From the NCBI GenBank assembly GCA_016178505.1, contig JACOTG010000228.1, positions 1 to 42,242 of the forward strand: a DNA stretch of 42,242 nucleotides, in the 5' to 3' direction. Shown piece by piece: positions 1 through 8,333 of this stretch. A program made the translations under genes and the position numbers. Positions within the stretch are counted from its first letter, which is position 1; every line of letters starts with the position of its first letter. A model generated the notes under the pieces. That model worked only from the letters and a program-made list of their open reading frames with translations. It had not been told where the DNA came from and did no database searches. This stretch comes from Planctomycetota bacterium. GTDB lineage: Bacteria; Planctomycetota; JACOTG01.

Positions 1-174
1 GACCGCTTCGGCTTCGAGCCGGAGATCACCGCGAAGGTCGCCCGCGCGCACTGCCGCGTCTACGAGGTTCCGATCGCCTACTACGGTCGCGACTACGAAG
101 AGGGAAAGAAGATCGGCTGGCGCGACGGCCTCGCCGCGCTTTGGTGGATCATCCGCTATCGATTCTGGGACTGA
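1..174 (+). CDS. Partial family 2 glycosyltransferase (dolichol-phosphate-mannose synthase type), C-terminal end
   Basis: The reading frame is open from base 1 and ends at TGA 172-174, so only the last 57 residues are present. They contain [24 protein letters not shown] and [12 protein letters not shown] followed by a short hydrophobic tail. This block is characteristic of the C-terminus of bacterial DPM1/GtrB-like GT2 enzymes, which transfer sugars to polyprenyl phosphate on the cytoplasmic side of the inner membrane. There is no second membrane domain after this block, so it resembles the short soluble form. The gene points into the polysaccharide operon but is separated from it by about 250 bp. 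The family call is firm; substrate and operon membership are unknown. Confidence 0.8.
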   Translation, partial: DRFGFEPEITAKVARAHCRVYEVPIAYYGRDYEEGKKIGWRDGLAALWWIIRYRFWD

Positions 175-425
175 CATCGCCCCGGCGCGACGAACGATCC
201 CGACCGACTCCAGGCGACTGACATCCCAAGAAGCACACCAAAAAAGCACTGCGCGATTCGCTGAACGCGTCCGATAGACCCAGTGACTGGGGCCTCGATA
301 GATAGGTCCCTCACGGGGTAGGAGTTCCGTCGCTTGGTCTTCCGCACGACCGCCGTTCAGCGCCAAAGCCGCACGCTCCCGCGTGCCGGCATGGCCCTTC
401 TCACCATCTGATCGAGGACACCCGC

Positions 426-2525
426 ATGGAGAGCCACGAGCTTCATCTCGCCGACGCCTTCCGAATCCTGATGCGACGATCTTGGGTCGTGCTGTTGTTC
501 TTCGCCGTGGTCGTCTCGGTCGTCGCCATCGGCACGTTCCGAGCGACGCCCGTCTACCGATCGACGGCGCGGCTCGTGATCGAGCGCCCGCGGGAGACGT
601 ACCTTCCGATCCAAGAGGCGTCGTCGGCGGTGAGCTACTTCGACGCGGAGAAGTTCTACAACACGCAGTACGGGCTCCTGACGAGCCGCCGCGTCTTGAA
701 GAAACTCGCCGACCTCTACGACTTCAAGACGTGGCCCGAGTTCCAGGGCCTCGACGACGACGAGATCCTCACGAAGCTCGAGCGCACGATCGACGTCGAA
801 CCGGAGAAGGAGAGTTTCCTCGTCGACGTTTCGTTCAGCGGCTACGACCCCAAGCGCACGACCGACGTGGTGAATTCCCTCGTCGCCATCTATCTCGACG
901 TCACCTCGGAAGTGACGGAGGGTGCGGTGGCGAGCGGCGAAAAACTGATTGCCGAGAAGCTGCCCGAGCTGCAGGCGAGCCTCGACCGTTCGCTCAAGGA
1001 CCTGCAAGACTTCCAGGAGAACAACAACGTCATCTCGTACGAAGAATCGAAGACCATCAACCTCGACGAGATCAAGCGCTTGCGCGGCTCCGTGCAGGAA
1101 CTCGAGGCGAAGCTCGACGAACTCAAGAGCAAGAAGGCAACCCTCGAGCAAGCGCGCACGGACGGCAAGTCGCTCGAGGTTCAGTTCCTCATCATCGACA
1201 ACGCACCCGTGCGCGAAACCGTGGAGAAGATCAAAGAGGAGAAGCGAGCGCTCGACCGCGAGTACTCGAACCTGCTCGCTCGCGGCTCCTACAAGAAGGC
1301 GGACGTCGAGGCACTCGAAAACCAAGTCCACGCGAAGGAAGACCTGATCCGCAGCCACATCGAGCTGGCCCTCCTCACGTTCGACAACACGTACGCGCAG
1401 ACCGAGCGACTCGTCGCGGAGCGGAGTGCGCGCTGGGAGAAGCTCAACGCGGAAAGCCAGGAACTCTACAAGAAGCTCACCGAGTACGAGCGGATGCGGA
1501 ATCTCTACAACCACAACAAGGATCTCTTCGACAAGGTCTATCAGCGTTACAACGAGCTGCTGGTCTTGAAGTCGAAGAACACCCAACCCAACAACGTTCG
1601 AATCGAGTACTCCGCGGAAGTGCCGCAGAGGCCCGAGCGACCGAAGAAGGCGCTGAACCTCGCGCTCGCGGTGCTCGTCGGATTGTTGGGAGGCGTCGGC
1701 CTCGCGTTCTTCTTCGAGTACATCGACGACACGATCAAGAGTCGCGAAGACGTCGATCGCTACTTGCGACTCCCGCCGCTCGGGTTCGTTCCGTCGATGG
1801 GCAACGCGCGAAAAGGACCCAGCGGCACTCGCGACCTCGTCACGCAGACCGATCCCAAGTCAATCGCATCGGAAGCCTATCGAGGCATTCGTACGGGGCT
1901 CGCGTTCGGCACCCCGGGAGAGGGAAAGAAGACGATCCTCGTGACCTCGTCGAGCCCGCGCGAGGGCAAGACGACCACGGCGATCAACATCGCGGTGACC
2001 ATGGCGCAGTCGGGACAGAAGACGCTGCTCATCGACTCGGATCTGCGCCGTCCGCGCATCCACAAGACGTTCGGCCTGGACAACGCCGTCGGCCTCACGT
2101 CGCTCTTCATCGGCGACTCGCCGCTCGAACAAGTGATCCGCCCCACGGACGTCGAGAACCTCTTCGTGCTCTCGAGCGGCCCCATCCCGCCGAATCCATC
2201 CGAGATCCTCGGAAGCGACATGATGCGCGACGTGCTGGCGAGCTGCCGCGGTGCGTTCGACAAGATCGTGCTCGACTCGCCACCGATCATCGCCGTGACC
2301 GACGCGTGCATTCTCGCTCGCATGGCGGACGCGACGCTCCTCGTCGTGTCGGCGCACAACACGCGAAAGAAGATCGCGGCGCAGGGCCTCGATCTGCTCC
2401 GGAACCTCGGCGTGAACATCACCGGCGTGGTCGTGAACAACATGAAGACAGGGAAGCGGGGCTACTACTATTCGAACTACTACTACCAGTACGAGTACGG
2501 AGACGTCGAACACGCCAACGCGTGA
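426..2525 (+). CDS. Polysaccharide co-polymerase fused to BY-type tyrosine kinase (Wzc/GumC-like)
   Basis: This 699-residue inner-membrane protein has the Wzz-kinase layout. TM1 lies near residues 20-38, followed by a long periplasmic coiled-coil region (about 165-400), TM2 near 409-433, and a cytoplasmic P-loop kinase domain. Walker A is SSSPREGKTT at 508-517, Walker A' is LLIDSD around 534-539, and Walker B is KIVLDSPP at 613-620. The C-terminus is a tyrosine cluster (GYYYSNYYYQYEYG), the usual autophosphorylation tail. Such proteins control chain length and export through cycles of phosphorylation. Start ATG 426 follows a weak GAGGA. It is the only tyrosine kinase in the window, whereas the second chain-length protein at 22449 has no kinase domain. 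It may therefore serve both systems (inference). Confidence 0.93.
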   Translation: MESHELHLADAFRILMRRSWVVLLFFAVVVSVVAIGTFRATPVYRSTARLVIERPRETYLPIQEASSAVSYFDAEKFYNTQYGLLTSRRVLKKLADLYDFKTWPEFQGLDDDEILTKLERTIDVEPEKESFLVDVSFSGYDPKRTTDVVNSLVAIYLDVTSEVTEGAVASGEKLIAEKLPELQASLDRSLKDLQDFQENNNVISYEESKTINLDEIKRLRGSVQELEAKLDELKSKKATLEQARTDGKSLEVQFLIIDNAPVRETVEKIKEEKRALDREYSNLLARGSYKKADVEALENQVHAKEDLIRSHIELALLTFDNTYAQTERLVAERSARWEKLNAESQELYKKLTEYERMRNLYNHNKDLFDKVYQRYNELLVLKSKNTQPNNVRIEYSAEVPQRPERPKKALNLALAVLVGLLGGVGLAFFFEYIDDTIKSREDVDRYLRLPPLGFVPSMGNARKGPSGTRDLVTQTDPKSIASEAYRGIRTGLAFGTPGEGKKTILVTSSSPREGKTTTAINIAVTMAQSGQKTLLIDSDLRRPRIHKTFGLDNAVGLTSLFIGDSPLEQVIRPTDVENLFVLSSGPIPPNPSEILGSDMMRDVLASCRGAFDKIVLDSPPIIAVTDACILARMADATLLVVSAHNTRKKIAAQGLDLLRNLGVNITGVVVNNMKTGKRGYYYSNYYYQYEYGDVEHANA

Positions 2526-2568
2526 CGCGTCTCGTACGCCGAATTGGCGCGGCCGCCCGTCGCTGACC

Positions 2569-3909
2569 GTGGCCGCGCTCGCTGCTGGCGCGGCGCTCCT
2601 CGCTTTTGCTGCGGTGCGAGACGGACGGCGCGCTCTCGCGCTCGAGGAGGCGCGCGCCACGCTCGAGCGAATCGATCGTGCCGAGTACGCCGACGCGGGT
2701 GACGTCACCCCTGCGCTGGGTGACGCGAAGGTGGCGCTCGACGTGGCGCTCGCAACGGGTGCGCCGAGCCCCGAAGCGCTCTACCTTTCGGCTCTCGCGC
2801 GAACACTGGATCAGCCGTCGCGCGCGGCGAGCGATCCGGTCGCGAGCACCGAAGCGGAAGCGCTGCTGCGACGCGCGCTCGCTCGAAACCCCTACGACGC
2901 GCGGGCGCACGTCTTACTGGGCCGGGTGCTCGCACAGCGCGGGCCCGAAGCGGCGGCAGAAGCCGAACGCGAAGTGCGCGCCGCGGAGCGGGTATCGCCG
3001 CAGCATCGCGAGATCCTGGAGCTCGTCGGCGACTACGCCATCTACCGCGCCGTCGAGACCGGCGACGGGCGATTCGTGGACTGGGCCGTGGACACGTTTC
3101 GCTCGCTGCATCGACTCGAGCCGGACGCGGTGAAACGAACGGTACCGCTCCTCCGGCTCTTCCTCGATCGAACGGAGGATCTCGCGCGGGCGATTCCCGA
3201 CGAGCTGCATCCGCGACTCCAGTTCGCGTCGTCGCTCATGGGAATGGATCGATCCGAAGACGCGATGGCCGAGTATCGCCGAGCCGACTCACTCGATCCG
3301 GCGTCGGGGTCGAAGCGGCTTCACGAAGGCGAAGGCTGCGCGCAGGAGGGGCGCCTTCTCGTCTGGCGCGGGGAGTGGGCGAAGGGAGGCGAGCGCTTGC
3401 TCGCGGCACGAGCGATCCTCGGTTCGGCCTTCGTCGACTCGACCGAGTTGGCGCGCGCGATGCTTCGTTCGGGGCGCGTCGAGGATGCGCGCGCGCCGTT
3501 CGTCGAAGCCGTGCGCCGGACGGACCGATCGGATCGAGGCATCGATCTCCTTCTCGAGGACATTCGCGCGGCGCGGGCATTCGAGTCCGCGCAGGCGTGG
3601 ATCGCCGAGGCGCTGGCCGGCACGGCGCAGGCGGCGCGTCGCTCTTTCCTCCGAGGCCGCGTCTACCTGATGGAAGGTTCGCGCGCGGCCGCGAAAGAAG
3701 AATTCCTCCGGTCGCTTCACGTGGAGAAGGACCCGCAGGCCTACGCGTTCCTGGCGCGACTCTCGATCGACGGCGGCGACTTCGATTCGGCCGCCGCGTA
3801 CGCGGAGCGCGCGCTTCTCTACGACCCGTCGAACGCGGCGTACTCGTCGCTCCTCGAGGAGAGCCGGCGACGCGCGATGTCGGGCGACACCTCGCGGAAG
3901 GAGGGTTGA
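2569..3909 (+). CDS. TPR-repeat protein with N-terminal membrane anchor
   Basis: This 446-residue protein begins with a hydrophobic stretch (AALAAGAALLAFAAV), suggesting a signal anchor. The rest is an alpha-helical repeat protein with degenerate TPR units, such as ALLRRALARNPYDARAHVLLGR near residue 100 and FDSAAAYAERALLYDPSNAAY near the C-terminus. TPR proteins of this kind often sit beside O-antigen ligase-type polymerases and may scaffold the assembly complex; that role is inferred. The GTG at 2569 is the first plausible start in a frame open from about 2446. No ATG lies upstream, so the start is uncertain. The gene begins 43 bp after the tyrosine kinase gene and ends 3 bp before the ligase gene. 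Confidence 0.75.
   Translation: MAALAAGAALLAFAAVRDGRRALALEEARATLERIDRAEYADAGDVTPALGDAKVALDVALATGAPSPEALYLSALARTLDQPSRAASDPVASTEAEALLRRALARNPYDARAHVLLGRVLAQRGPEAAAEAEREVRAAERVSPQHREILELVGDYAIYRAVETGDGRFVDWAVDTFRSLHRLEPDAVKRTVPLLRLFLDRTEDLARAIPDELHPRLQFASSLMGMDRSEDAMAEYRRADSLDPASGSKRLHEGEGCAQEGRLLVWRGEWAKGGERLLAARAILGSAFVDSTELARAMLRSGRVEDARAPFVEAVRRTDRSDRGIDLLLEDIRAARAFESAQAWIAEALAGTAQAARRSFLRGRVYLMEGSRAAAKEEFLRSLHVEKDPQAYAFLARLSIDGGDFDSAAAYAERALLYDPSNAAYSSLLEESRRRAMSGDTSRKEG
3898..3904 (+). promoter_or_regulatory. Strong Shine-Dalgarno sequence (AAGGAGG) for the ligase gene
   Basis: AAGGAGG lies 8 bases before ATG 3913, inside the last codons of the TPR gene. It is the best ribosome-binding site seen in this operon. 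It fixes the start of the ligase and suggests the ligase is translated efficiently and independently. Confidence 0.7.
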
Positions 3910-3912
3910 TCG

Positions 3913-5349
3913 ATGGGATCGTCACGGGATCGTCGAGAGCGAGTCGCCCGCGCGCTCGGGATAGCGATCGAAGCGGGACTCCTTGCCGTCGTCGCGACCG
4001 CGGCGCTCGCATTCGGCGGAACGACGACTCGCGGCCGTCTCGCGTGCGAAGTCGGTGTTGCCGTGCTCCTGGCGCTCGCCGCCCTGAGGGAATGGGCCTT
4101 GCCGGGGCGTCCGGGGGCGCGGCTGGCGCTTCGTGCGGCGTTGCCGCTCGCGCTCCTGGCGGCGCTGGCATTCGCTCAGACGCTCTCGCTTCCGCGGGGC
4201 CTGACTTCACGGCTCGCGCCCGCGCGCGAACGCTTCGAGCGCGAGATCCGTCCGGAGGGCGAGACGAGTGCATCGACGGGCGCCGTGTCCGTCGATCCAG
4301 CCGGCACGCGATCCGAAGCCGTGTGGCTGATCGCCGTGGCCGCATTCCTATTCGTTGCCGTTCGTGCCGGAAGCGAGCGAGGGGGCGCCCGCCGACTCAC
4401 GCTCGGCGTGGCGTCGATCGCCGCCGGCGTCGCGGCCGTCGGGATCGCGCAACGAATTGCCGGCAACGGATTGCTCCTCTGGACGGTGCCGCTGCCGGCG
4501 AACAGCAAGCCGTTCGGCCCGTTCGTCAACCGCAACCATTTCGCCGGCTTCATGGAGCTCGGGCTCGCGGCTGCACTCGCGGCGCTGCTCGTCGAATCGA
4601 TTCGATTCGCCGAGAAGACCGAAGGCATCAGCGGGCGGTCGAGGCTCGCGAGCTTCGGCGATCGCGCGGCGGCGCCGATGATCCTGGCACCGCTTCTCGC
4701 GCTGATCATCCTCGGCGCGACGCTGCTCAGCCAATCGCGCGCGGGAATGGCGGGCGCGGCGGCCATCGGGCTCGTAGCGGTCGTGGCGGCGCTGATCGTC
4801 GCCGGCTCGAAGCGCGCGGCACTGTGGATCGTCGCCGGAGGCGTGGGAACGGCGGCCGCGCTTCTGATGTGGATCGGGCCGGGCGTCGTTCTCGAGCGCT
4901 TCGGTGACGTGCCGTCCGAGCATGCGCGCCTCGGGGTGTGGGCCGACTGCCTGCGCCTGGCGAAGGACTCGCCGGTTCTCGGGACCGGCATGGGGACCTT
5001 TGCGTCGGTCTACCCGGCGCATCAAACCGTCCCCGTGTTCCTGCGCTTCTCGCACGCGGAAAGCGACTGGTGGCAGCTCCTCGTCGAAGGAGGCGCGCTG
5101 GCGCTCATCGCGGTCGCGCTCGGCGTTCCGGTGCTGGTCGGCTCGCTCGTGCGCCGCTGGCGCGACGCGCGCCCGTCGGTGCGACTGCGATTCCTGTGTC
5201 TCGGCGCCGGAGTTGTTGCCCTCGTCGCGCACGGGTTCGTCGACGTGAACCTGCACGTGCCCTCGAACGCCCTCGCGTTCTGTCTGACGCTCGGGATCCT
5301 TCTCGGCGACAGCGTGCCGAGCAGCTCGACGCGCCCGCGAGTCGCGTGA
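3913..5349 (+). CDS. O-antigen ligase/polymerase family membrane protein (first copy)
   Basis: This 478-residue protein has many hydrophobic segments. It carries the PF04932-type signatures NRNHFAG at about 206-212, SQSRAGMAG near 273-281, and a periplasmic loop with LGVWADCLRLAKDSPVLGTGMGTF followed by HAESDWWQLLVEGG. Proteins of this class (WaaL, Wzy, PglL-like) transfer or polymerise lipid-linked glycans at the periplasmic face of the inner membrane. Sequence does not reliably separate ligase from polymerase. The NRNHFAG motif followed by a long loop is common in stand-alone Wzy/ligase-like proteins of exopolysaccharide loci. ATG 3913 has a perfect SD, and the stop is 1 base before the next ATG. 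It is one of three such proteins in the window (also 8330 and 33152). Confidence 0.85.
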   Translation: MGSSRDRRERVARALGIAIEAGLLAVVATAALAFGGTTTRGRLACEVGVAVLLALAALREWALPGRPGARLALRAALPLALLAALAFAQTLSLPRGLTSRLAPARERFEREIRPEGETSASTGAVSVDPAGTRSEAVWLIAVAAFLFVAVRAGSERGGARRLTLGVASIAAGVAAVGIAQRIAGNGLLLWTVPLPANSKPFGPFVNRNHFAGFMELGLAAALAALLVESIRFAEKTEGISGRSRLASFGDRAAAPMILAPLLALIILGATLLSQSRAGMAGAAAIGLVAVVAALIVAGSKRAALWIVAGGVGTAAALLMWIGPGVVLERFGDVPSEHARLGVWADCLRLAKDSPVLGTGMGTFASVYPAHQTVPVFLRFSHAESDWWQLLVEGGALALIAVALGVPVLVGSLVRRWRDARPSVRLRFLCLGAGVVALVAHGFVDVNLHVPSNALAFCLTLGILLGDSVPSSSTRPRVA

Positions 5350-5350
5350 C

Positions 5351-6760
5351 ATGGGACCGATTCGAACCCTCTACCACACGACCCGGCTGCGGCGAGGGGC
5401 CGTGCCGATCGGCGACATCCTCCACGGTCTCCAGAGGTCACAGTGGCTCCATCCCGCGGAGCTCGAGGCCGTGCACGAGAAACGGCTTCGGGACCTCTTG
5501 CGATTCGCGTCGCGGCGAATCCCGTTCTATCGACGGAGATTCCAGGAGTGCGGACTCGACCCCGCGCACGATCGGCTTCCTCACGCGCTCGTCAGCGTGC
5601 CTCCGCTCACTCGCGACGACCTGCGCAGCTCGGCATGCGAGCTCGTCGACATCGAGGCGGCACCCGAGGACCGCATCGAGGAACGAACCGGAGGTTCGAC
5701 CGGTGAGCCGACGCGATTCGTGCTCGACCGCGCCGACGTCGCAGCCTCGCGCGCGGAAATGCTGCGCCACTTCGAGTGGGTGGGGATCGCGCCGGGAGTG
5801 CGCCATGCGTTCCTGTGGGGCGCGGATCGCGACTCATGGCCGTACCGAGGACTTCGCGGCGCGCTCAAGCAGCGACTCGAGAACTTCCTCTGGATCAACT
5901 CGTTCGATTTGGATGAGGACGCGCTCGCAGACGTCGTCGAACGCCTCCGGAGCTTTCGCCCGCGAGTGCTCGTAGGCTATGCCTCGTCGCTCGTGCACCT
6001 CGCTCGTCACTGCCTGAGAGTGGGAACGTGGATTCCGTCCGTCGCGGCGATCGAATCATCCGCGGAAACTCTGACGCCCGCCGATCGCGAGATCGTGCAT
6101 CGGGCGTTCGCCGCGGAAGTCTTCGACCGGTACGGATCCCGCGAGGTCGGCAACGTCGCGCACGAGTGCTCGGAGCATGACGGCCTTCACGTGAGCACCG
6201 AGCGCCTCCACGTCGAAATCGTCGACGACGCCGGCCTGCCGGTGGCGCCTGGCGAAACGGGTCGCGTGCTCGTGACTACTCTCTTGCGACGCACGATGCC
6301 GTTGATCCGGTACGAGATCGGCGACCTCGCCGTCGCCCGGAGCGCCGGAGACGAGTGTCCTTGCGGTCGCGGCCTTCCGCGGATTGGCCCGATCCGCGGA
6401 CGCACGAGCGACGTGATTCGCGGACCTTCGGGGCGACTTCTTCACGGCGAATTCTTCACGCACCTCTTCTACGACATTCCCGGAGTTCGGAGATTCCAGG
6501 TCGTTCAGGAGGACGCACGCCGCCTCGTCGTGTCGGTCGTCTCGGACGCGGAGGCTCCGGCCGGCGTCGGCGCGTTGTTGCGGCGGCGAATCCTGCAAGA
6601 GGGAGATCCGTTGTTCGACGTCGAAGTGCGCGCCGTCGACTCGATCGTGCCCGGTCCCACGGGCAAGTTTCGCTTCACGTTCTCGAGACTTTCCCCGACG
6701 TCTGTGGCGCTCGACGAACCGGCTGCGAATTCGGAGGAATGCGGTGCTCGATCCGCGTGA
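5351..6760 (+). CDS. Phenylacetate-CoA ligase-like adenylate-forming protein (PaaK/CapK family)
   Basis: This protein of 469 residues has the AMP-binding P-loop RTGGSTGEP at 112-120 and a FDRYGSREVGNVAHEC block. It also has YEIGDLA and a CPCGRGLPRIGPIRGR segment, which matches the PaaK/CapK family ending with its small C-terminal lid domain. Relatives in capsule and exopolysaccharide loci (CapK) have no settled substrate; they are thought to activate a carboxylic acid, perhaps for acylation of a sugar. A phenylacetate pathway is unlikely because no paa genes are near. The ATG is 1 base after the ligase stop. The 3' end overlaps the DUF362 start by 17 bp, so translation is likely coupled. Confidence 0.83.
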   Translation: MGPIRTLYHTTRLRRGAVPIGDILHGLQRSQWLHPAELEAVHEKRLRDLLRFASRRIPFYRRRFQECGLDPAHDRLPHALVSVPPLTRDDLRSSACELVDIEAAPEDRIEERTGGSTGEPTRFVLDRADVAASRAEMLRHFEWVGIAPGVRHAFLWGADRDSWPYRGLRGALKQRLENFLWINSFDLDEDALADVVERLRSFRPRVLVGYASSLVHLARHCLRVGTWIPSVAAIESSAETLTPADREIVHRAFAAEVFDRYGSREVGNVAHECSEHDGLHVSTERLHVEIVDDAGLPVAPGETGRVLVTTLLRRTMPLIRYEIGDLAVARSAGDECPCGRGLPRIGPIRGRTSDVIRGPSGRLLHGEFFTHLFYDIPGVRRFQVVQEDARRLVVSVVSDAEAPAGVGALLRRRILQEGDPLFDVEVRAVDSIVPGPTGKFRFTFSRLSPTSVALDEPAANSEECGARSA

Positions 6761-8333
6761 CGTCGTCGTCGTCGAAACGGGCCTCGATCGTTACCCGAAT
6801 CGACCGCCGTTTCATCCGGCCGAACGCTATCCCGAGTCGCCGGCGCACGTACGCGACGGGCCGCTCGATTCGACGAACCGAGTATACGGAGCCGTGCGCG
6901 ACCTCCTGCGCGGGCTTGGCCTCGATCGCGCGAACTTCGGGACGCCGCACTGGAACCCTCTCGGCGACCTGATCCACGCCGGCGACCGCGTGCTCCTCAA
7001 GCCGAACTTCGTGATCAGCCATCATCCGCTCGGCGCGGCCGGCCTCCATGCGTCGGTGGCGAACGCCGCCGTCCTGCGCCCACTCGTGGATTACGCGTTT
7101 CTCGCGTGCGGACGAACGGGACGCATCACGATCGCGGACTCACCGATCAAAGAAGTGGACTTCGACGTGCTCGTCCGATTCCTCGGCATCGATCGCATCC
7201 GAGAGTTCTACGCCGAAAAAGCGCGAGCTCACGTCGGACTCGTCGACATTCGCGACGTCCAGGTTCGCCGCGACGAGAAGGGCGTCATGGTGACACGCGT
7301 TGGGCTGCCGGGGGATCCGCGCGGTTACCGCGAGGTCGACCTCGGTTCGGAGAGCTGGCTCCATTCGATCTCGCAGCATCACGGACGATTCCGGTCGACG
7401 GCGGCCTACTACGAGTCGATCTCGAACGTCTACCACGATGGCAAGCGGAACGTGTACTCGATCCCTCAGTGCGTGCTCGACGCCGACTGCGTGATCTCGA
7501 TCGCGAAGCTCAAGACGCATCGAAAGACCGGCGTGACGCTCAGCCTGAAGAACCTCGTCGGCATCACGAACGAGAAGCGGTGGCTTCCGCATCATCGCTT
7601 CGGTCCGCCCGCGGAAGGCGGCGACGTCTACCCCGACGACGTCGCGCTCGACCGACGGGTGAGCCAGAACGTGCGCGACTTCCTTCAGCGCCATCCTCTC
7701 GGCAAGGTCGGCTTCCACGTCCTGATGCCGGCGGCGCGCCTCGCGCAACGCGCGTGGTTTGCCGTGCGACCGGGCGAGCGCGCGGAAGCCTCGGCGCGCG
7801 CGAAGCCCGTGCGGCGCGTCGTCGAAGGCGACTGGCACGGGAACGACACGTTGTGGCGAACCGTGCTCGACTTGAATCGCGTTCTGCTGCACGCGGACGT
7901 CGAGGGAGTGCTGCGCGACGAACGGCAGCGTCGCTACCTCTCGGTCATCGACGGCATCGTCGGCGGCGAAGAAGAAGGGCCTCTGCTCCCGACTCCGCGA
8001 CCGGCGGGGGTGCTCCTCGGCGGCGGTGATGCGGCAGCCGTGGATCTCGTCTGCACGAGGGTGATGGGTTTCGATGCTGCGAAGATCCCGCTCGTTCATC
8101 GCGCGTTCGAGCCGACCCGGTATCCGGTGTCTTGCGTTCGGCCCGACGACGTTCGGGTCGTTGGCGCCGCCGGCGATCCGATTCCGGCCCCGAGGATTCC
8201 GTTTCGCGCGAGCGCGGGGTGGAAGGGATTCGTCGAAGACGCGCTCGGACCGCCGGACGATCCGGCGGAGATCGAACCCTCGACGTTCGAGACGGCCGGA
8301 TCGGTTTCGGGAGCGGGGGAGGGCTCGACATGA
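6744..8333 (+). CDS. DUF362 domain protein
   Basis: This 529-residue protein starts at GTG 6744 inside the end of the upstream gene. It shows the DUF362 pattern: GDRVLLKPNFV near the N-terminus, ITIADSPIKEVDFD, a central CVISIAKLKTHRKTGVTLSLKNLVG block, and a late GVLLGGGDAAAVDLVCTRVMGFD block. No ferredoxin-type CxxCxxC cluster is visible, so this is the domain without the 4Fe-4S extension seen in some relatives. DUF362 proteins have no established biochemical role. They recur in polysaccharide loci beside PaaK-like enzymes and ligases, as here. The gene ends with an ATGA overlap into the second ligase, which supports a common functional unit (inference). Confidence 0.85.
   Translation: MLDPRDVVVVETGLDRYPNRPPFHPAERYPESPAHVRDGPLDSTNRVYGAVRDLLRGLGLDRANFGTPHWNPLGDLIHAGDRVLLKPNFVISHHPLGAAGLHASVANAAVLRPLVDYAFLACGRTGRITIADSPIKEVDFDVLVRFLGIDRIREFYAEKARAHVGLVDIRDVQVRRDEKGVMVTRVGLPGDPRGYREVDLGSESWLHSISQHHGRFRSTAAYYESISNVYHDGKRNVYSIPQCVLDADCVISIAKLKTHRKTGVTLSLKNLVGITNEKRWLPHHRFGPPAEGGDVYPDDVALDRRVSQNVRDFLQRHPLGKVGFHVLMPAARLAQRAWFAVRPGERAEASARAKPVRRVVEGDWHGNDTLWRTVLDLNRVLLHADVEGVLRDERQRRYLSVIDGIVGGEEEGPLLPTPRPAGVLLGGGDAAAVDLVCTRVMGFDAAKIPLVHRAFEPTRYPVSCVRPDDVRVVGAAGDPIPAPRIPFRASAGWKGFVEDALGPPDDPAEIEPSTFETAGSVSGAGEGST

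Noticed and set aside
279..291. CCCAG-TGA-CTGGG hairpin as terminator of the first partial gene
   Set aside because: Short stem, no T-run and more than 100 bp after the stop codon; too weak to call.
357..1586. Minus-strand 409-codon frame rich in Leu/Val/Glu
   Set aside because: Antisense shadow of the coiled-coil region of the chain-length/kinase protein.
383..2566. Long plus-strand open frame (727 codons) over the tyrosine kinase gene
   Set aside because: Its translation is rich in arginine, histidine and proline with no motifs. It is the out-of-frame shadow of a gene with clear kinase motifs.
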